NCBI GenBank assembly: GCA_947497495.1
Contig: CANMGT010000003.1
Location: forward strand, 1 to 64,000
DNA: 64,000 nt
Reading direction: 5' to 3'
From: an uncultured Lentibacter sp.
Lineage (GTDB): Bacteria; Pseudomonadota; Alphaproteobacteria; Rhodobacterales; Rhodobacteraceae
The position numbers and the translations under genes were made by a program. This document shows positions 45,786-55,833 of the stretch, piece by piece; the first letter of the stretch is position 1; every line of letters starts with the position of its first letter. The notes beneath the pieces were generated by a model. The model was not told where the DNA came from. It worked only from the letters and a program-made list of their open reading frames with translations, and did not search any database.

Positions 45786-47018
45786 CTATTCGCTGCCAGC
45801 GGGAGCACCGCCCTGAAAGTTGTTGCCGTTCTGATAGTCGCAGGGCTCTTCGCGCATCTCCAGGTGCAGCGCCTCGCCGCGATAGGGGTGCGCGCGCGCC
45901 AGCTCTTCGTTGACCTCAATGCCAAGGCCCGGGGCCTCGGAGAGCCGCACAAAACCGTTGTCGACGCGAATAGAACTGTTGATCAGCGCATCGTGGAAGT
46001 CTGTCTCGATGGTTTCGGCGAGCAGCAGGTTGGGAATTGAGGCCGCGAGGTGCAGGTTGGCGGCCCACTCAACTGGCCCGGCGTAAAGGTGTGGCGCCAT
46101 TTGCACGTTGAAACACTCGGCCATGGCGGCCACTTTCTTCATCTCCCAGATGCCGCCCGCGCGGCCCAAGGCCGGCTGGAGGATCTCGGCGGCACCGGCG
46201 CGCAGCACGGCGCCAAACTCGGCCTTTGTTGTCATCCTCTCGCCAGTGGCCACGGGGATGCGCACGTTGCGCGCAACCCGTGCCATGTCTTCAATGTTGT
46301 CCGGCGGTGTCGGCTCTTCATACCAGAGCGGTGAGTAGGGCTCGAGCGCTTGGCCAAGTCTGATCGCGCCACCTGTGTTGAACTGCCCGTGGGTGCCAAA
46401 CAGCAAGTCGGCCTTGTCGCCGACGGCTTCGCGGATAGCTTTGCAGAAAGCGACCGATGTCGAGATATCGCTCATCGCGGGCATGTGGCCGCCGCGCAGG
46501 GTGTAAGGCCCTGCCGGGTCAAACTTCACCGCAGTGTAGCCGCGCTCGACGCAGTCCAGCGCACTTTCGGCGGCGGCGTCAGGGTCTGTCCAGAAGGTTT
46601 CCATGTCGTGGTGCGGCAGCGGGTAGAGGTAGGTATAGGTGCGGATGCGCTCGTTCATCCGCCCGCCAAGCAGCGCGTAAACGGGGCGTTCGCGGGCCTT
46701 TCCCAAAATGTCCCAACAGGCGATCTCGAGGCCGGAGAAGGCCCCCATGACTGTGAGGTCGGGCCGCTGCGTGAAGCCCGACGAATAAGCGCGGCGGAAC
46801 ATCAGCTCGACATTCTCGGGGTTCTCGCCTTCCATGTGGCGCGCGAACACGTCCTCGATGACGGCGCGCATGGCCTCTGGCCCGACAGAGCTTGCATAGC
46901 ATTCGCCCCAGCCGGTGATGCCGGTGTCTGTTGTGAGCTTGACCAGTATCCAGTAGCGCCCTCCCCAACCGGGGGCTGGCGGCGCTGTCACGATGATGTC
47001 GAGGTCTTTGAGGTGCAT
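45786..47018 (-). CDS. Enolase-superfamily (mandelate racemase/muconate lactonizing type) enzyme
   Basis: A 410-residue enzyme with capping domain (about 1-120) and TIM barrel. Metal ligands expected at barrel strands 3-5 show Glu235 in WYEEPTPP and Glu260 in VATGERM, with a catalytic His310 in QMAPHLYAGP; at strand 3 the sequence is LLFGTHGQF (206-214), with Gly208 where Asp or Glu is usual and His210 behind it. Similar to acid-sugar dehydratases (galactonate or mannonate type), but the reaction is not clear. It starts two bases after the TmpB-like stop, so it is in that operon. Confidence 0.78.
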   Translation of the reverse strand: MHLKDLDIIVTAPPAPGWGGRYWILVKLTTDTGITGWGECYASSVGPEAMRAVIEDVFARHMEGENPENVELMFRRAYSSGFTQRPDLTVMGAFSGLEIACWDILGKARERPVYALLGGRMNERIRTYTYLYPLPHHDMETFWTDPDAAAESALDCVERGYTAVKFDPAGPYTLRGGHMPAMSDISTSVAFCKAIREAVGDKADLLFGTHGQFNTGGAIRLGQALEPYSPLWYEEPTPPDNIEDMARVARNVRIPVATGERMTTKAEFGAVLRAGAAEILQPALGRAGGIWEMKKVAAMAECFNVQMAPHLYAGPVEWAANLHLAASIPNLLLAETIETDFHDALINSSIRVDNGFVRLSEAPGLGIEVNEELARAHPYRGEALHLEMREEPCDYQNGNNFQGGAPAGSE

Positions 47019-47019
47019 G

Positions 47020-48728
<1,709 letters not shown>

Positions 48729-49811
48729 TTAAAATACAATCACATTGCGCTTGGCGCTGCCTGTTTTTGTGTCGGCAATCGCCTCGTTGATCTGCTCAAG
48801 CGTCCAGCGGTTCGAGATCAGCTCGTCAAGTTTGAGGCGACCCTGCTGGTAAAGATCAACCATCCACGGGATGTCGCGCTGGATAACCGTATCGCCCATT
48901 TTCGAGCCGATCATCGACTGCCCGACTGCGGCAAAGTTTCCCGCTTCATAGGTTGAAGAGGCGCCCACAGCTGGCATGCCCACCATGACAACCTTACCGC
49001 CATAGCCCAGATATTTTGGAGCATCGTCATAGGCCTTGGCCGCGCCAACTGTCACGAGAACAGCATCGGCGCCTCGGCCCAAGGCCACTTTCGCCGCGCG
49101 CCAAGGGCTTGATTTGGTTGCCAGAACGCCGTCTGTTGCCCCGAACTGCTTGGCGATTTCAAGCTTTTCTTCGCTCATATCAACCGCCACGATGCGCCGT
49201 GCGCCAGCGATGCGCGCGCCCTGGATCGCGTTGAGGCCAACACCGCCAGCACCGATAACGACAACGTCTTGGCCAGCCCGCAGTTGCGCCGCGTTCACGA
49301 CTGCGCCGACACCGGTGATGACGCCGCAAGAAATCAGCGCAGCCGCATCTTTGGGCATGTCTTCAGGGATGGTCACGATCTGGCTCTGGTCAACCACGAC
49401 TTTCTCGGCGAAAGCCCCGCAGGCCATGGCTTGGTGCAGCTTGCCGCCGTCGGCTGTTGTGAGCGGGCCTTTGTCGCCATCATAGGGCGTGCCGCAAATC
49501 GTGGGTTTGCCACCCGCGCAGGCAGGGCAGGTGCCGCACGCCCGGATCAGCGTGACGATAACACTGTCGCCAACCTGAAAGCCGGTTGTGCCGCCGCCAA
49601 GCGCCGTAATGCGCCCCGCCGCCTCGTGGCCATAGACCGCAGGCAGCGAGCCGCCCCAAGCGCCTTCGGCGTAGGAAATATCGGAGTGGCAGATCGCCAC
49701 TGCGTCGAGTTTGACTTCGATCTCGCCCATATCGGGCGCGCGCAACGCGACGGTTTCGACTGTCAGCGGGGTTCCGAAAGCGTGGCAAACGGCGGCTTTG
49801 ATGGCTGTCAT
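48729..49811 (-). CDS. Zinc-dependent alcohol dehydrogenase
   Basis: A 360-residue medium-chain dehydrogenase: catalytic zinc in CHSD and YGHEAAG (near 41 and 63-69), structural zinc in CGTCPACAGGKPTIC near 92-106, and the NAD fold VVIGAGGVGLNAIQGARIAGA near 181-201. It opens the tmpA-like operon (20 bases before tmpA), starting at the ATG at 49811 with AGGGAG upstream. The class resembles formaldehyde or aryl-alcohol dehydrogenases; the substrate in this pathway is not evident. Confidence 0.88.
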   Translation of the reverse strand: MTAIKAAVCHAFGTPLTVETVALRAPDMGEIEVKLDAVAICHSDISYAEGAWGGSLPAVYGHEAAGRITALGGGTTGFQVGDSVIVTLIRACGTCPACAGGKPTICGTPYDGDKGPLTTADGGKLHQAMACGAFAEKVVVDQSQIVTIPEDMPKDAAALISCGVITGVGAVVNAAQLRAGQDVVVIGAGGVGLNAIQGARIAGARRIVAVDMSEEKLEIAKQFGATDGVLATKSSPWRAAKVALGRGADAVLVTVGAAKAYDDAPKYLGYGGKVVMVGMPAVGASSTYEAGNFAAVGQSMIGSKMGDTVIQRDIPWMVDLYQQGRLKLDELISNRWTLEQINEAIADTKTGSAKRNVIVF

Positions 49812-49876
49812 GTGATTACTCCCTTTGGGAAGACCCTGCCGCGCCATTGCCAAAGCTTCAAGCCAGAAACGCGACT

Positions 49877-51100
49877 TTATGACGTCGCGTTCTGGCCAAG
49901 CTGTGTTGATTTGCTGGCCAGAAACAACCCGAGGCTGACGAGCATGATCAGCGCCGCCACAAGGAAAGGCGCGCCAGGCAGGTAGAGAGGGGCATGGGCG
50001 GCCGTGAAATAGGCGAATATACCTGTCATCAACAAAGGCGAGATGATCATCGACAGCGAGGAGAGCGAGCCGCTCACGCCCTGCAACTCGCCCTGCGCAT
50101 TGTCGGCGACGTTACGTGACATCATGCCTTGCAGCGCGGGTGTCGAAATAGCTCCGAACGAAAAGACCGGGATGAGCGCCAATAGCACCGCGCCATTGGT
50201 CACGAACCCGAGGAAGACCAGCGAGACAATGTCAACGCAAAGCCCTACAACAACGGCGCGGCGCTCGCCCAGCCAAGCGATGGAGGGCTTCACCAACAGA
50301 CCCTGAACCAGCGCGAAGAACACGCCGTAAACCCCGAGGCTCAGGCCTATCATACGCGGTGACCAGTCAAACCTTTCGGTGACGAAATAGGCCCAGACGG
50401 CGGGGTAAACATAATGCGCAACTTGGAAGAAAAAGTAGACAGTGAGCAGTGGGGTGAGGCCTTGAAAGCTGCTGATCGAGCGCAGCGCCCCCAGCGGGTT
50501 GGCGCGACGCCATTCAAAGCGGCGGCGTTTGCGCTTGGTCACGGTTTCGCGCAGCACGAATGCGCCGAACATGGCATTGGCAAAGGCCAAGGCACCCGCA
50601 GCCCAAAACGGCGCGCGCGTGCCATATTCGGCGAGCAAACCGCCCAGAACAGGGCCAAACACGAAGCCTATGCCAAACCCCGCGCCAATCAGGCCAAAGC
50701 GCGCGGCCTTTTCGTGGGGGGCTGAAACATCTGCCATATAGGCCATCGCGGTGGAATGTGTCGCGGCTGTGATACCGCCGACAATGCGGCCAACAAGCAA
50801 AAGCCAGATACTTCCCGCCAAAGCCATGACAACGTAGTCGCCAGCCATGACCAAAAGACTAACGAGCAGCACGGGGCGGCGGCCGAACCTGTCTGACAGC
50901 GCCCCGATGAGCGGCGAAAACAGGAACTGCATGACAGCGAAAGCTGTTGTCAGGATACCGCCCCAAAGCGCCGCGCTGGCCAGCGTGCCACCTTGCACCT
51001 CCTGGATCAACTCCGGCATCACCGGCATGATCAGGCCAATGCCCATAGCGTCGATGACGACAGTCATCACAATGAAAACTATGGGCAGGCGAGAAGGCAT
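49877..51100 (-). CDS. MFS transporter, TCR/Tet-like family
   Basis: A 407-residue inner-membrane carrier with about 12 helices. The motif GALSDRFGRRPVLL near 65-78 is the MFS loop 2-3 signature, and the start VIDAMGIGLIMPVMPELI resembles the tetracycline/DHA1 efflux group. It lies 65 bases upstream of the dehydrogenase gene, so it may be part of that unit or an exporter of its own. The start ATG at 51100 has a weak ribosome site. Confidence 0.87.
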   Translation of the reverse strand: MPSRLPIVFIVMTVVIDAMGIGLIMPVMPELIQEVQGGTLASAALWGGILTTAFAVMQFLFSPLIGALSDRFGRRPVLLVSLLVMAGDYVVMALAGSIWLLLVGRIVGGITAATHSTAMAYMADVSAPHEKAARFGLIGAGFGIGFVFGPVLGGLLAEYGTRAPFWAAGALAFANAMFGAFVLRETVTKRKRRRFEWRRANPLGALRSISSFQGLTPLLTVYFFFQVAHYVYPAVWAYFVTERFDWSPRMIGLSLGVYGVFFALVQGLLVKPSIAWLGERRAVVVGLCVDIVSLVFLGFVTNGAVLLALIPVFSFGAISTPALQGMMSRNVADNAQGELQGVSGSLSSLSMIISPLLMTGIFAYFTAAHAPLYLPGAPFLVAALIMLVSLGLFLASKSTQLGQNATS

Positions 51101-51183
51101 GAGGCGGGCCGATCAGGTTGCGCGAATGGAGGCAAGATAGGTGCGACGCGCCAAACTGCAAGTGCTTTGGCGGTTGCCCGAAC

Positions 51184-51212
51184 GTAAAACGCCCCGCCGT
51201 TTCGGGCAGGGC
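51184..51212 (-). terminator. Rho-independent terminator of sodB
   Basis: On the minus strand an eight-pair stem GCCCTGCC / GGCGGGGC (one T-G pair) with a six-base loop, followed by GTTTTAC. It lies 25 bases after the sodB stop. Confidence 0.8.
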
Positions 51213-51237
51213 GCTCTGAAGGTTTTAGCGTCGCGAC

Positions 51238-51840
51238 TTAGCTCATGCGTGAGGCGACGTTTTCCCAATCAACGAGGTTTTTCAGGAAGTTATCAAGGTA
51301 TGCCGGACGCTTGTTGCGGTAGTCGATGTAGTAGGAGTGTTCCCAAACATCGCAGCCAAGCAGGGCCGTTTGGCCAAAGCACAGCGGATTCACGCCGTTT
51401 TCTGTCTTGGTTACAGCCAGCGAGCCGTCGCTGTTTTGCACAAGCCAGCACCAGCCCGAACCGAACTGGCCAGCGCCTGCCGCGGCGAAGGCTGTGTTGA
51501 AATCAGCAACCGAGCCAAAGCTCTCGTTGATCGCCTTTTCAAGCTCCGTCGGCATCGTTGATCCGCCTGGGCCCATCATCTCCCAGAATTGGTTGTGGTT
51601 CCACAACTGGCTGATATTGTTGAAAATACCGTTCTGCGCGACAGATGATTTGTCGTAGGTTCCGGTGATGATCTCTTCGAGAGACTTGCTCTCCCACTCG
51701 GTGCCAGCGATCAGCTTGTTGCCGTTGTCGACATAGGCTTTGTGGTGCAGGTCGTGGTGGAATTCGAGCGTCTCGGCTGACATGCCAGCGCCTGCAAGCG
51801 CGTCGTGGGCGTAGGGAAGATCTGGAAGTTCAAAAGCCAT
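51238..51840 (-). CDS. sodB: Superoxide dismutase (Fe/Mn family)
   Basis: Converts superoxide to H2O2 and oxygen in the cytosol. The 200-residue protein has all metal ligands: His in FHHDLHHKAYV (about 27-37), His in NISQLWNHNQFW (about 75-86), and DVWEHSYYIDY (near 162-172) with Asp and His. AGQFGSGWCWL near 122-132 is close to the iron type. The ATG at 51840 is preceded by GGGGGCCC only weakly. Copy C of the repeat lies behind its promoter region. Confidence 0.95.
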   Translation of the reverse strand: MAFELPDLPYAHDALAGAGMSAETLEFHHDLHHKAYVDNGNKLIAGTEWESKSLEEIITGTYDKSSVAQNGIFNNISQLWNHNQFWEMMGPGGSTMPTELEKAINESFGSVADFNTAFAAAGAGQFGSGWCWLVQNSDGSLAVTKTENGVNPLCFGQTALLGCDVWEHSYYIDYRNKRPAYLDNFLKNLVDWENVASRMS

Positions 51841-51974
51841 GATAGGGCCCCCTTAAAGTTCGCGTGAATATCCCCTTCAGATGGGCCTTGCGGGCGGGGA
51901 AGGTCAAGCCCTTCCTGATAAAAATTATCGGAATCTTAAGGCAGCGAACCGCTTGGTTAACGGCTCAAACGGGC

Positions 51975-52040
51975 CAGTGCCTAAGGTATGCAGCACTGTA
52001 TGCAGCTCTCCGTGCAGAACGCGTGCATACAGTTTTGCGG
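51975..52040 (+). repeat. Dispersed 66-bp intergenic repeat, copy C
   Basis: Third copy, matching copies at 36-101 (opposite strand) and 28599-28664. It lies in the 300-base gap between sodB and a quinone reductase gene, both on the minus strand. TTAAC words flank it (near 51957 and 52053). I see nothing else in the gap beyond this repeat and the sodB promoter area. Confidence 0.85.
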
Positions 52041-52140
52041 GCCGAAAATTGCTTAACGCCGCGCGCGCAGCAGGCGCCAACAGGAGGAAGGAGCGGATAG
52101 CGGATGACGACATATCCTGTGCGCGCTTGCGCGCTCCGCC

Positions 52141-53130
52141 TTATTCTGTGTCGATCAGAATAGCGCCGTGGCGGCCAGCGGCTTCAACCGCCTGATGCGC
52201 CGCGATGGTGTCTTCAAGCTTGAACACTTTATGCACCCGCGCGCTGAGGGCCTTGTCGGCCAGAGCCGCTGTGACCTGCTTGATGGCGGCTACGCGCTCG
52301 GCTTCGCGCAGGATATAGACCAGTGCTATGTCGATGGTGACAGCCTTGAACAAGAGTGTGCGGAAGGGCAGCATGGGCGTCATCTCAAGCTGTGAGCCAT
52401 AGGCCGAGATCACACCATTGGGCGCGATAACCTCGGACAGCGTGTTGATATTCGCCCCGAACTCGCACTCAACGGCACGGTCGATGGGGTTGCCCGATGT
52501 GGCTTGCAGGATTTGCGCTGCCAAGTCCGGTGCGCGGTGATCCAGCACCACATCGGCGCCAGCTGCATAAGCGTGCTCGGCACTTGGCCCCGCCGACGCC
52601 GTCGCGACGACGCGCGCGCCCGCCCATTTGGCCAGTTGCACCGCCATAAAGCCAACAGAGCCACCCGCGCCGGAGACCAGCAGGGTTTTGTTTTCGACGG
52701 GTCCGCCGCCAAGCACCGTGTGCGCCGCGGTGAGCGCGGGGATGCCGAGCGAGGCACCCACATCATAGCTTTGATCATCCGCGAGTGGCACCGCCTGCGC
52801 CGCAGGCAGCGCGATATATTCGGCGCAGGTGCCGTCTGCGCGTTGCCACTGGCCGTTCCAGATCCAGACACGCTCGCCGACGCGCGAAGCGTCTACGCCT
52901 GCGCCGACAGCCTCGACAACACCAGCCCCGTCAGAATGCGGGATGACCTGCGCAAAAGCGGGCGCGGTTGCGCCGGGTGCGCCTTGGCGCGACTTCACAT
53001 CAGAGGGGTTCACGCCCGAACGCGCCACCCGCACCAGCACTTCGCCGGCCTTGGGCGTAGGTGTGTCCAGCTCTGAAAGTGTGAGCACATCGACGGCCGG
53101 GCCGAGCTTGGAATAGGTTATCGCGCGCAT
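52141..53130 (-). CDS. NADPH:quinone reductase-like zinc-type oxidoreductase
   Basis: A 329-residue medium-chain reductase of the quinone-oxidoreductase (QOR) class, which lacks the zinc cysteines. Its Rossmann turn is VSGAGGSVGFMAVQLAKWAGA near 148-168, preceded by VRVARSGVNPSDVKSRQG near 33-50. It may reduce quinones or an enone. The start is the ATG at 53130 with GGGAGAG upstream. Confidence 0.87.
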   Translation of the reverse strand: MRAITYSKLGPAVDVLTLSELDTPTPKAGEVLVRVARSGVNPSDVKSRQGAPGATAPAFAQVIPHSDGAGVVEAVGAGVDASRVGERVWIWNGQWQRADGTCAEYIALPAAQAVPLADDQSYDVGASLGIPALTAAHTVLGGGPVENKTLLVSGAGGSVGFMAVQLAKWAGARVVATASAGPSAEHAYAAGADVVLDHRAPDLAAQILQATSGNPIDRAVECEFGANINTLSEVIAPNGVISAYGSQLEMTPMLPFRTLLFKAVTIDIALVYILREAERVAAIKQVTAALADKALSARVHKVFKLEDTIAAHQAVEAAGRHGAILIDTE

Positions 53131-53171
53131 GGTATCTCTCCCTGAGGTTTGCATGATTTGTGCGCTTGGCC

Positions 53172-53960
53172 TCAGGCAGGGTCAACCCCGTCCGCTGCGT
53201 CACAAAAGGCCTCGCGCTTCAGGCTGACGCGCCCGTTTTCAACGCGTATGACGCCGACTTCGGGGGCTTCCTCGGGAGGGTTGAAACTGTCCCAATTCCA
53301 AGCAGGGCTGGCAGGCATGGCCTGAAAGATGACCGCCTTGAGCGCCGCATAGGGCAGGCCGTTTACGACACCATCGGCGTTCATATGGACATGGCCGAAG
53401 AATATTTGCTTTACACAGGGCTGGGCTGTGAGCCGCGCAAGCAAGGCGTCGCCTTGCACCAATCGGCTCGGATCAAGCGTCGGATGGCCGAGCTCCATCG
53501 GCGGATGGTGCAGAAAGACGAGCGTTGGCGTCGTGCTGTCTTGCGTAAACTGATCGTCAAGCCAGCCAAGGCGTGCATTGCAAAGCGAGCCTGCGTCATC
53601 GCCAACGGCAAGCGTGTCGAGACAGACGATGCGCGCTCCGTTTTGGGAGATCGCATATTGGATGAACTCAGGCTGTCGGCCCTCCGGCAGGGGAAGGTGC
53701 GCAGCAAAGGCTTCGCGCGCATCATGGTTGCCTGTGAGCGGCAGGAAAGGCATTCGCAACGCTTGCAACCGCGCCGCAACATCAGCGTAGTTTTCCTCGG
53801 TTGGGACATCGGCAATGTCGCCGCTGATCACGCAGAATGCCGCGTCAGCATGGTGCTGGTTCACATAGTTGATCGCCGCTGTAAGGCGCAGGCGCGCATC
53901 GTGACGGTGCTGCTTTCCGCTGCTTTTAAAGTGCAGGTCTGTCAACCAGACGAGCTTCAT
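53172..53960 (-). CDS. Calcineurin-like metallophosphodiesterase (CpdA type)
   Basis: A 262-residue dinuclear-metal phosphoesterase: WLTDLHF (5-11), VISGDIADV near 44-52, LTGNHDAR near 75-82, FLHHPPM near 153-159 and FFGHVHMN near 189-196 give all metal ligands. It resembles 3',5'-cAMP phosphodiesterases, but the substrate may differ. irr lies directly upstream on the same strand with no gap, so the two are probably co-transcribed. Confidence 0.87.
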   Translation of the reverse strand: MKLVWLTDLHFKSSGKQHRHDARLRLTAAINYVNQHHADAAFCVISGDIADVPTEENYADVAARLQALRMPFLPLTGNHDAREAFAAHLPLPEGRQPEFIQYAISQNGARIVCLDTLAVGDDAGSLCNARLGWLDDQFTQDSTTPTLVFLHHPPMELGHPTLDPSRLVQGDALLARLTAQPCVKQIFFGHVHMNADGVVNGLPYAALKAVIFQAMPASPAWNWDSFNPPEEAPEVGVIRVENGRVSLKREAFCDAADGVDPA

Positions 53961-54380
53961 TCAGGTGCGGCGCAGGCGGATCACGACGTCAACAGAAGCT
54001 ATCTCGGCACCCTGCGGGACGTTCGGAAGATTGGTGATCTCCATGCGCTCGGTTGAGGCATCTGTCAGCTCGCTGGTGTCTTCCCAGAAGAAGTGCGGGT
54101 GCTCGGAGGTGTTGGTGTCAAAATAGCTTTTGGCACCATCCACCGTGATCTCGTGCATCAGCCCCACGTCACAAAACGCGCGCAGCGTGTTGTAGACAGT
54201 CGCAAGTGAAACCTGCCCCTTGGCACTGGCCGCCTCAAACAGGCTCTCGGCTGTCACATGGCGGTGCTTGCCGTCACCAACCAGAAGCTCGGCCAGAGCA
54301 AGGCGCTGGCGCGTCGGGCGCAGGCCCGCACTCGAGAGCCAGTTGGTGCTGCGTGCCTGAGCGGTAAGGCCAGTTGTCAT
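53961..54380 (-). CDS. irr: Iron response regulator Irr (Fur family)
   Basis: A 139-residue Fur-family repressor: winged helix at about 15-85 with LSSAGLRPTRQRLALAELL and QVSLATVYNTLRAFCDVGLM, and the short histidine cluster EHPHFF near 92-97. Irr controls iron and heme genes in alphaproteobacteria and is destabilised by heme. It is divergent from fabA, the order found in Rhodobacterales. No clear ICE site was found in the gap. Confidence 0.92.
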   Translation of the reverse strand: MTTGLTAQARSTNWLSSAGLRPTRQRLALAELLVGDGKHRHVTAESLFEAASAKGQVSLATVYNTLRAFCDVGLMHEITVDGAKSYFDTNTSEHPHFFWEDTSELTDASTERMEITNLPNVPQGAEIASVDVVIRLRRT

Positions 54381-54541
54381 GGAGCTTCTTTCGCGTTCGT
54401 GGGCGTCTTCAGGGGCGTCATTGTACGGCTCAATATAGGGGCAAAACCCCGCTGTTTACAAGCGATTGTGCAAGTGGTTCGCATTTGCCACGCCCGCCAA
54501 GCCTTGCAGGAAGGGCGAGGGGGGTGCTAGAGGAAAGGGAA

Positions 54542-54585
54542 CACTCCGGAAACGCTCCGGAAACGCGCCCGAAACGCGACTGTAA
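54542..54585 (+). repeat. Four 11-base direct repeats upstream of fabA
   Basis: CACTCCGGAAA, CGCTCCGGAAA, CGCGCCCGAAA and CGCGACTGTAA follow each other at an 11-base period, decaying towards the gene, and stop 23 bases before the fabA start. One helical turn per unit would suit a cooperative regulator, or an mRNA leader element. Confidence 0.7.
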
Positions 54586-54608
54586 CCTGAAAGAAAGATG
54601 CCCTGACT

Positions 54609-55118
54609 ATGGCCCAGTACCCGACCAGTTTTGACCGTGACGACCTGCTCAAATGCGCCCGTGGCGAGCTTTTTGGAGAGGGCAACGCCCAGCTTCCGGA
54701 GCCGCCGATGCTGATGATGGATCGCATCACCGAAATTTCGGATGACGGCGGCGCACATGGTAAGGGGCACGTTTTGGCCGAGTTTGATATCACGCCGGAC
54801 CTCTGGTTCTTTGACTGTCACTTCCCCGGCAACCCTATCATGCCCGGCTGTTTGGGCCTTGATGGCCTCTGGCAGCTCACCGGCTTCAACCTCGGCTGGC
54901 GCGGCTGGACAGGCCGCGGCATGGCCGTTGGCGTTGGTGAAGTGAAACTCAAAGGCATGGTCCGGCCCGACCGCAAAATGCTGACCTATAAGATCGACTT
55001 CAAGAAGGCTTTGCAATCGCGCCGCCTGACAATGGGCGTTGCCGACGGGATCGTCGAAGCGGACGGTGAAGTGATCTACGAAGTGACGGACTTGAAAGTG
55101 GCTTTGAGCGACGCTTGA
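54609..55118 (+). CDS. fabA: 3-hydroxydecanoyl-ACP dehydratase/isomerase FabA
   Basis: Dehydrates 3-hydroxydecanoyl-ACP and isomerises the trans-2 to the cis-3 enoyl-ACP, the branch point of anaerobic unsaturated fatty acid synthesis. The 169-residue hot-dog protein has [13 protein letters not shown] near 27-39, the catalytic His in [24 protein letters not shown] (near residues 67-91) and Asp near 85. fabB and fabI follow, but a nuclease gene sits between fabA and fabB. Confidence 0.97.
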   Translation: MAQYPTSFDRDDLLKCARGELFGEGNAQLPEPPMLMMDRITEISDDGGAHGKGHVLAEFDITPDLWFFDCHFPGNPIMPGCLGLDGLWQLTGFNLGWRGWTGRGMAVGVGEVKLKGMVRPDRKMLTYKIDFKKALQSRRLTMGVADGIVEADGEVIYEVTDLKVALSDA

Positions 55119-55169
55119 TTTTTCTGGAGTGGTGCGCAGTGAATGCGCACCTTTCGGAGAGTTGAAACT

Positions 55170-55763
55170 GTGGAAATTGTTCTTCTGGCCTTTCTGGGCT
55201 TTGGCGTTTGGTTCCTTGCGCTACGCAAGAAGAACGCTCGTCGCTACCAGCCGCCTCCAAAGCAAACTGTCCAGCGTAGCACCGTTGCTAGAAAGCGAAT
55301 CCAACCGTTTGATCGCACTGAGTTGCGGCCCACACCGACACAGACGGAAATCGTTGGTAGGGCTTATGTTGTTGATGGCGATACCATCACGATCAAAAAG
55401 ACCCAGATCCGGCTATTTGGCATTGATGCGCCAGAATCGAACCACCCCTTCGGTAAGAAGGCCAAATGGGCAATGGTGGCTTTGTGCAAGGGGCAGGAAA
55501 TACGGGCGGAAATCACTGAACAAGATGCACATGGCCGCACTGTGGCAAAGTGTTACTTGCCGGATGGGCGCGATCTTTCGGCGGAGTTGGTAAAACAGGG
55601 GCTAGCGATCGACTGGCCGAAATTCTCTGGCGGCATCTACCTTCATTTGGAAGTGGCTGACGCGCGCAAGAAGATGTGGCTGGCGGATGCCCGCCAGAAA
55701 GGGCGTATGCACGTTTGGGAGCAGTTTGATGCTCGGCATAAGAACCGTTCTTCGAATGGGTGA
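55170..55763 (+). CDS. Membrane-anchored thermonuclease-family (SNase) protein
   Basis: A 197-residue protein: one N-terminal helix (about 2-17) then a basic linker and a staphylococcal-nuclease domain (about 65-175). VDGDTITI, the IRLFGIDAPE run and the DAHGRTVAKCYLPDGRDL stretch supply the calcium Asp and the Arg35/Glu43/Arg87 equivalents, so it looks active. A GTG at 55170 with GGAGAG eight bases upstream is preferred; an ATG at 55143 would add nine residues. It splits the fabA-fabB operon and is less GC-rich than its neighbours, so it was probably inserted. Confidence 0.8.
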   Translation: MEIVLLAFLGFGVWFLALRKKNARRYQPPPKQTVQRSTVARKRIQPFDRTELRPTPTQTEIVGRAYVVDGDTITIKKTQIRLFGIDAPESNHPFGKKAKWAMVALCKGQEIRAEITEQDAHGRTVAKCYLPDGRDLSAELVKQGLAIDWPKFSGGIYLHLEVADARKKMWLADARQKGRMHVWEQFDARHKNRSSNG

Positions 55764-55833
55764 ACCTCGCAACCACCTTGCCCCTCCGCCCACGCTGTCC
55801 TAAACATACCTCAACGGTTTAACAGGAGGCACC

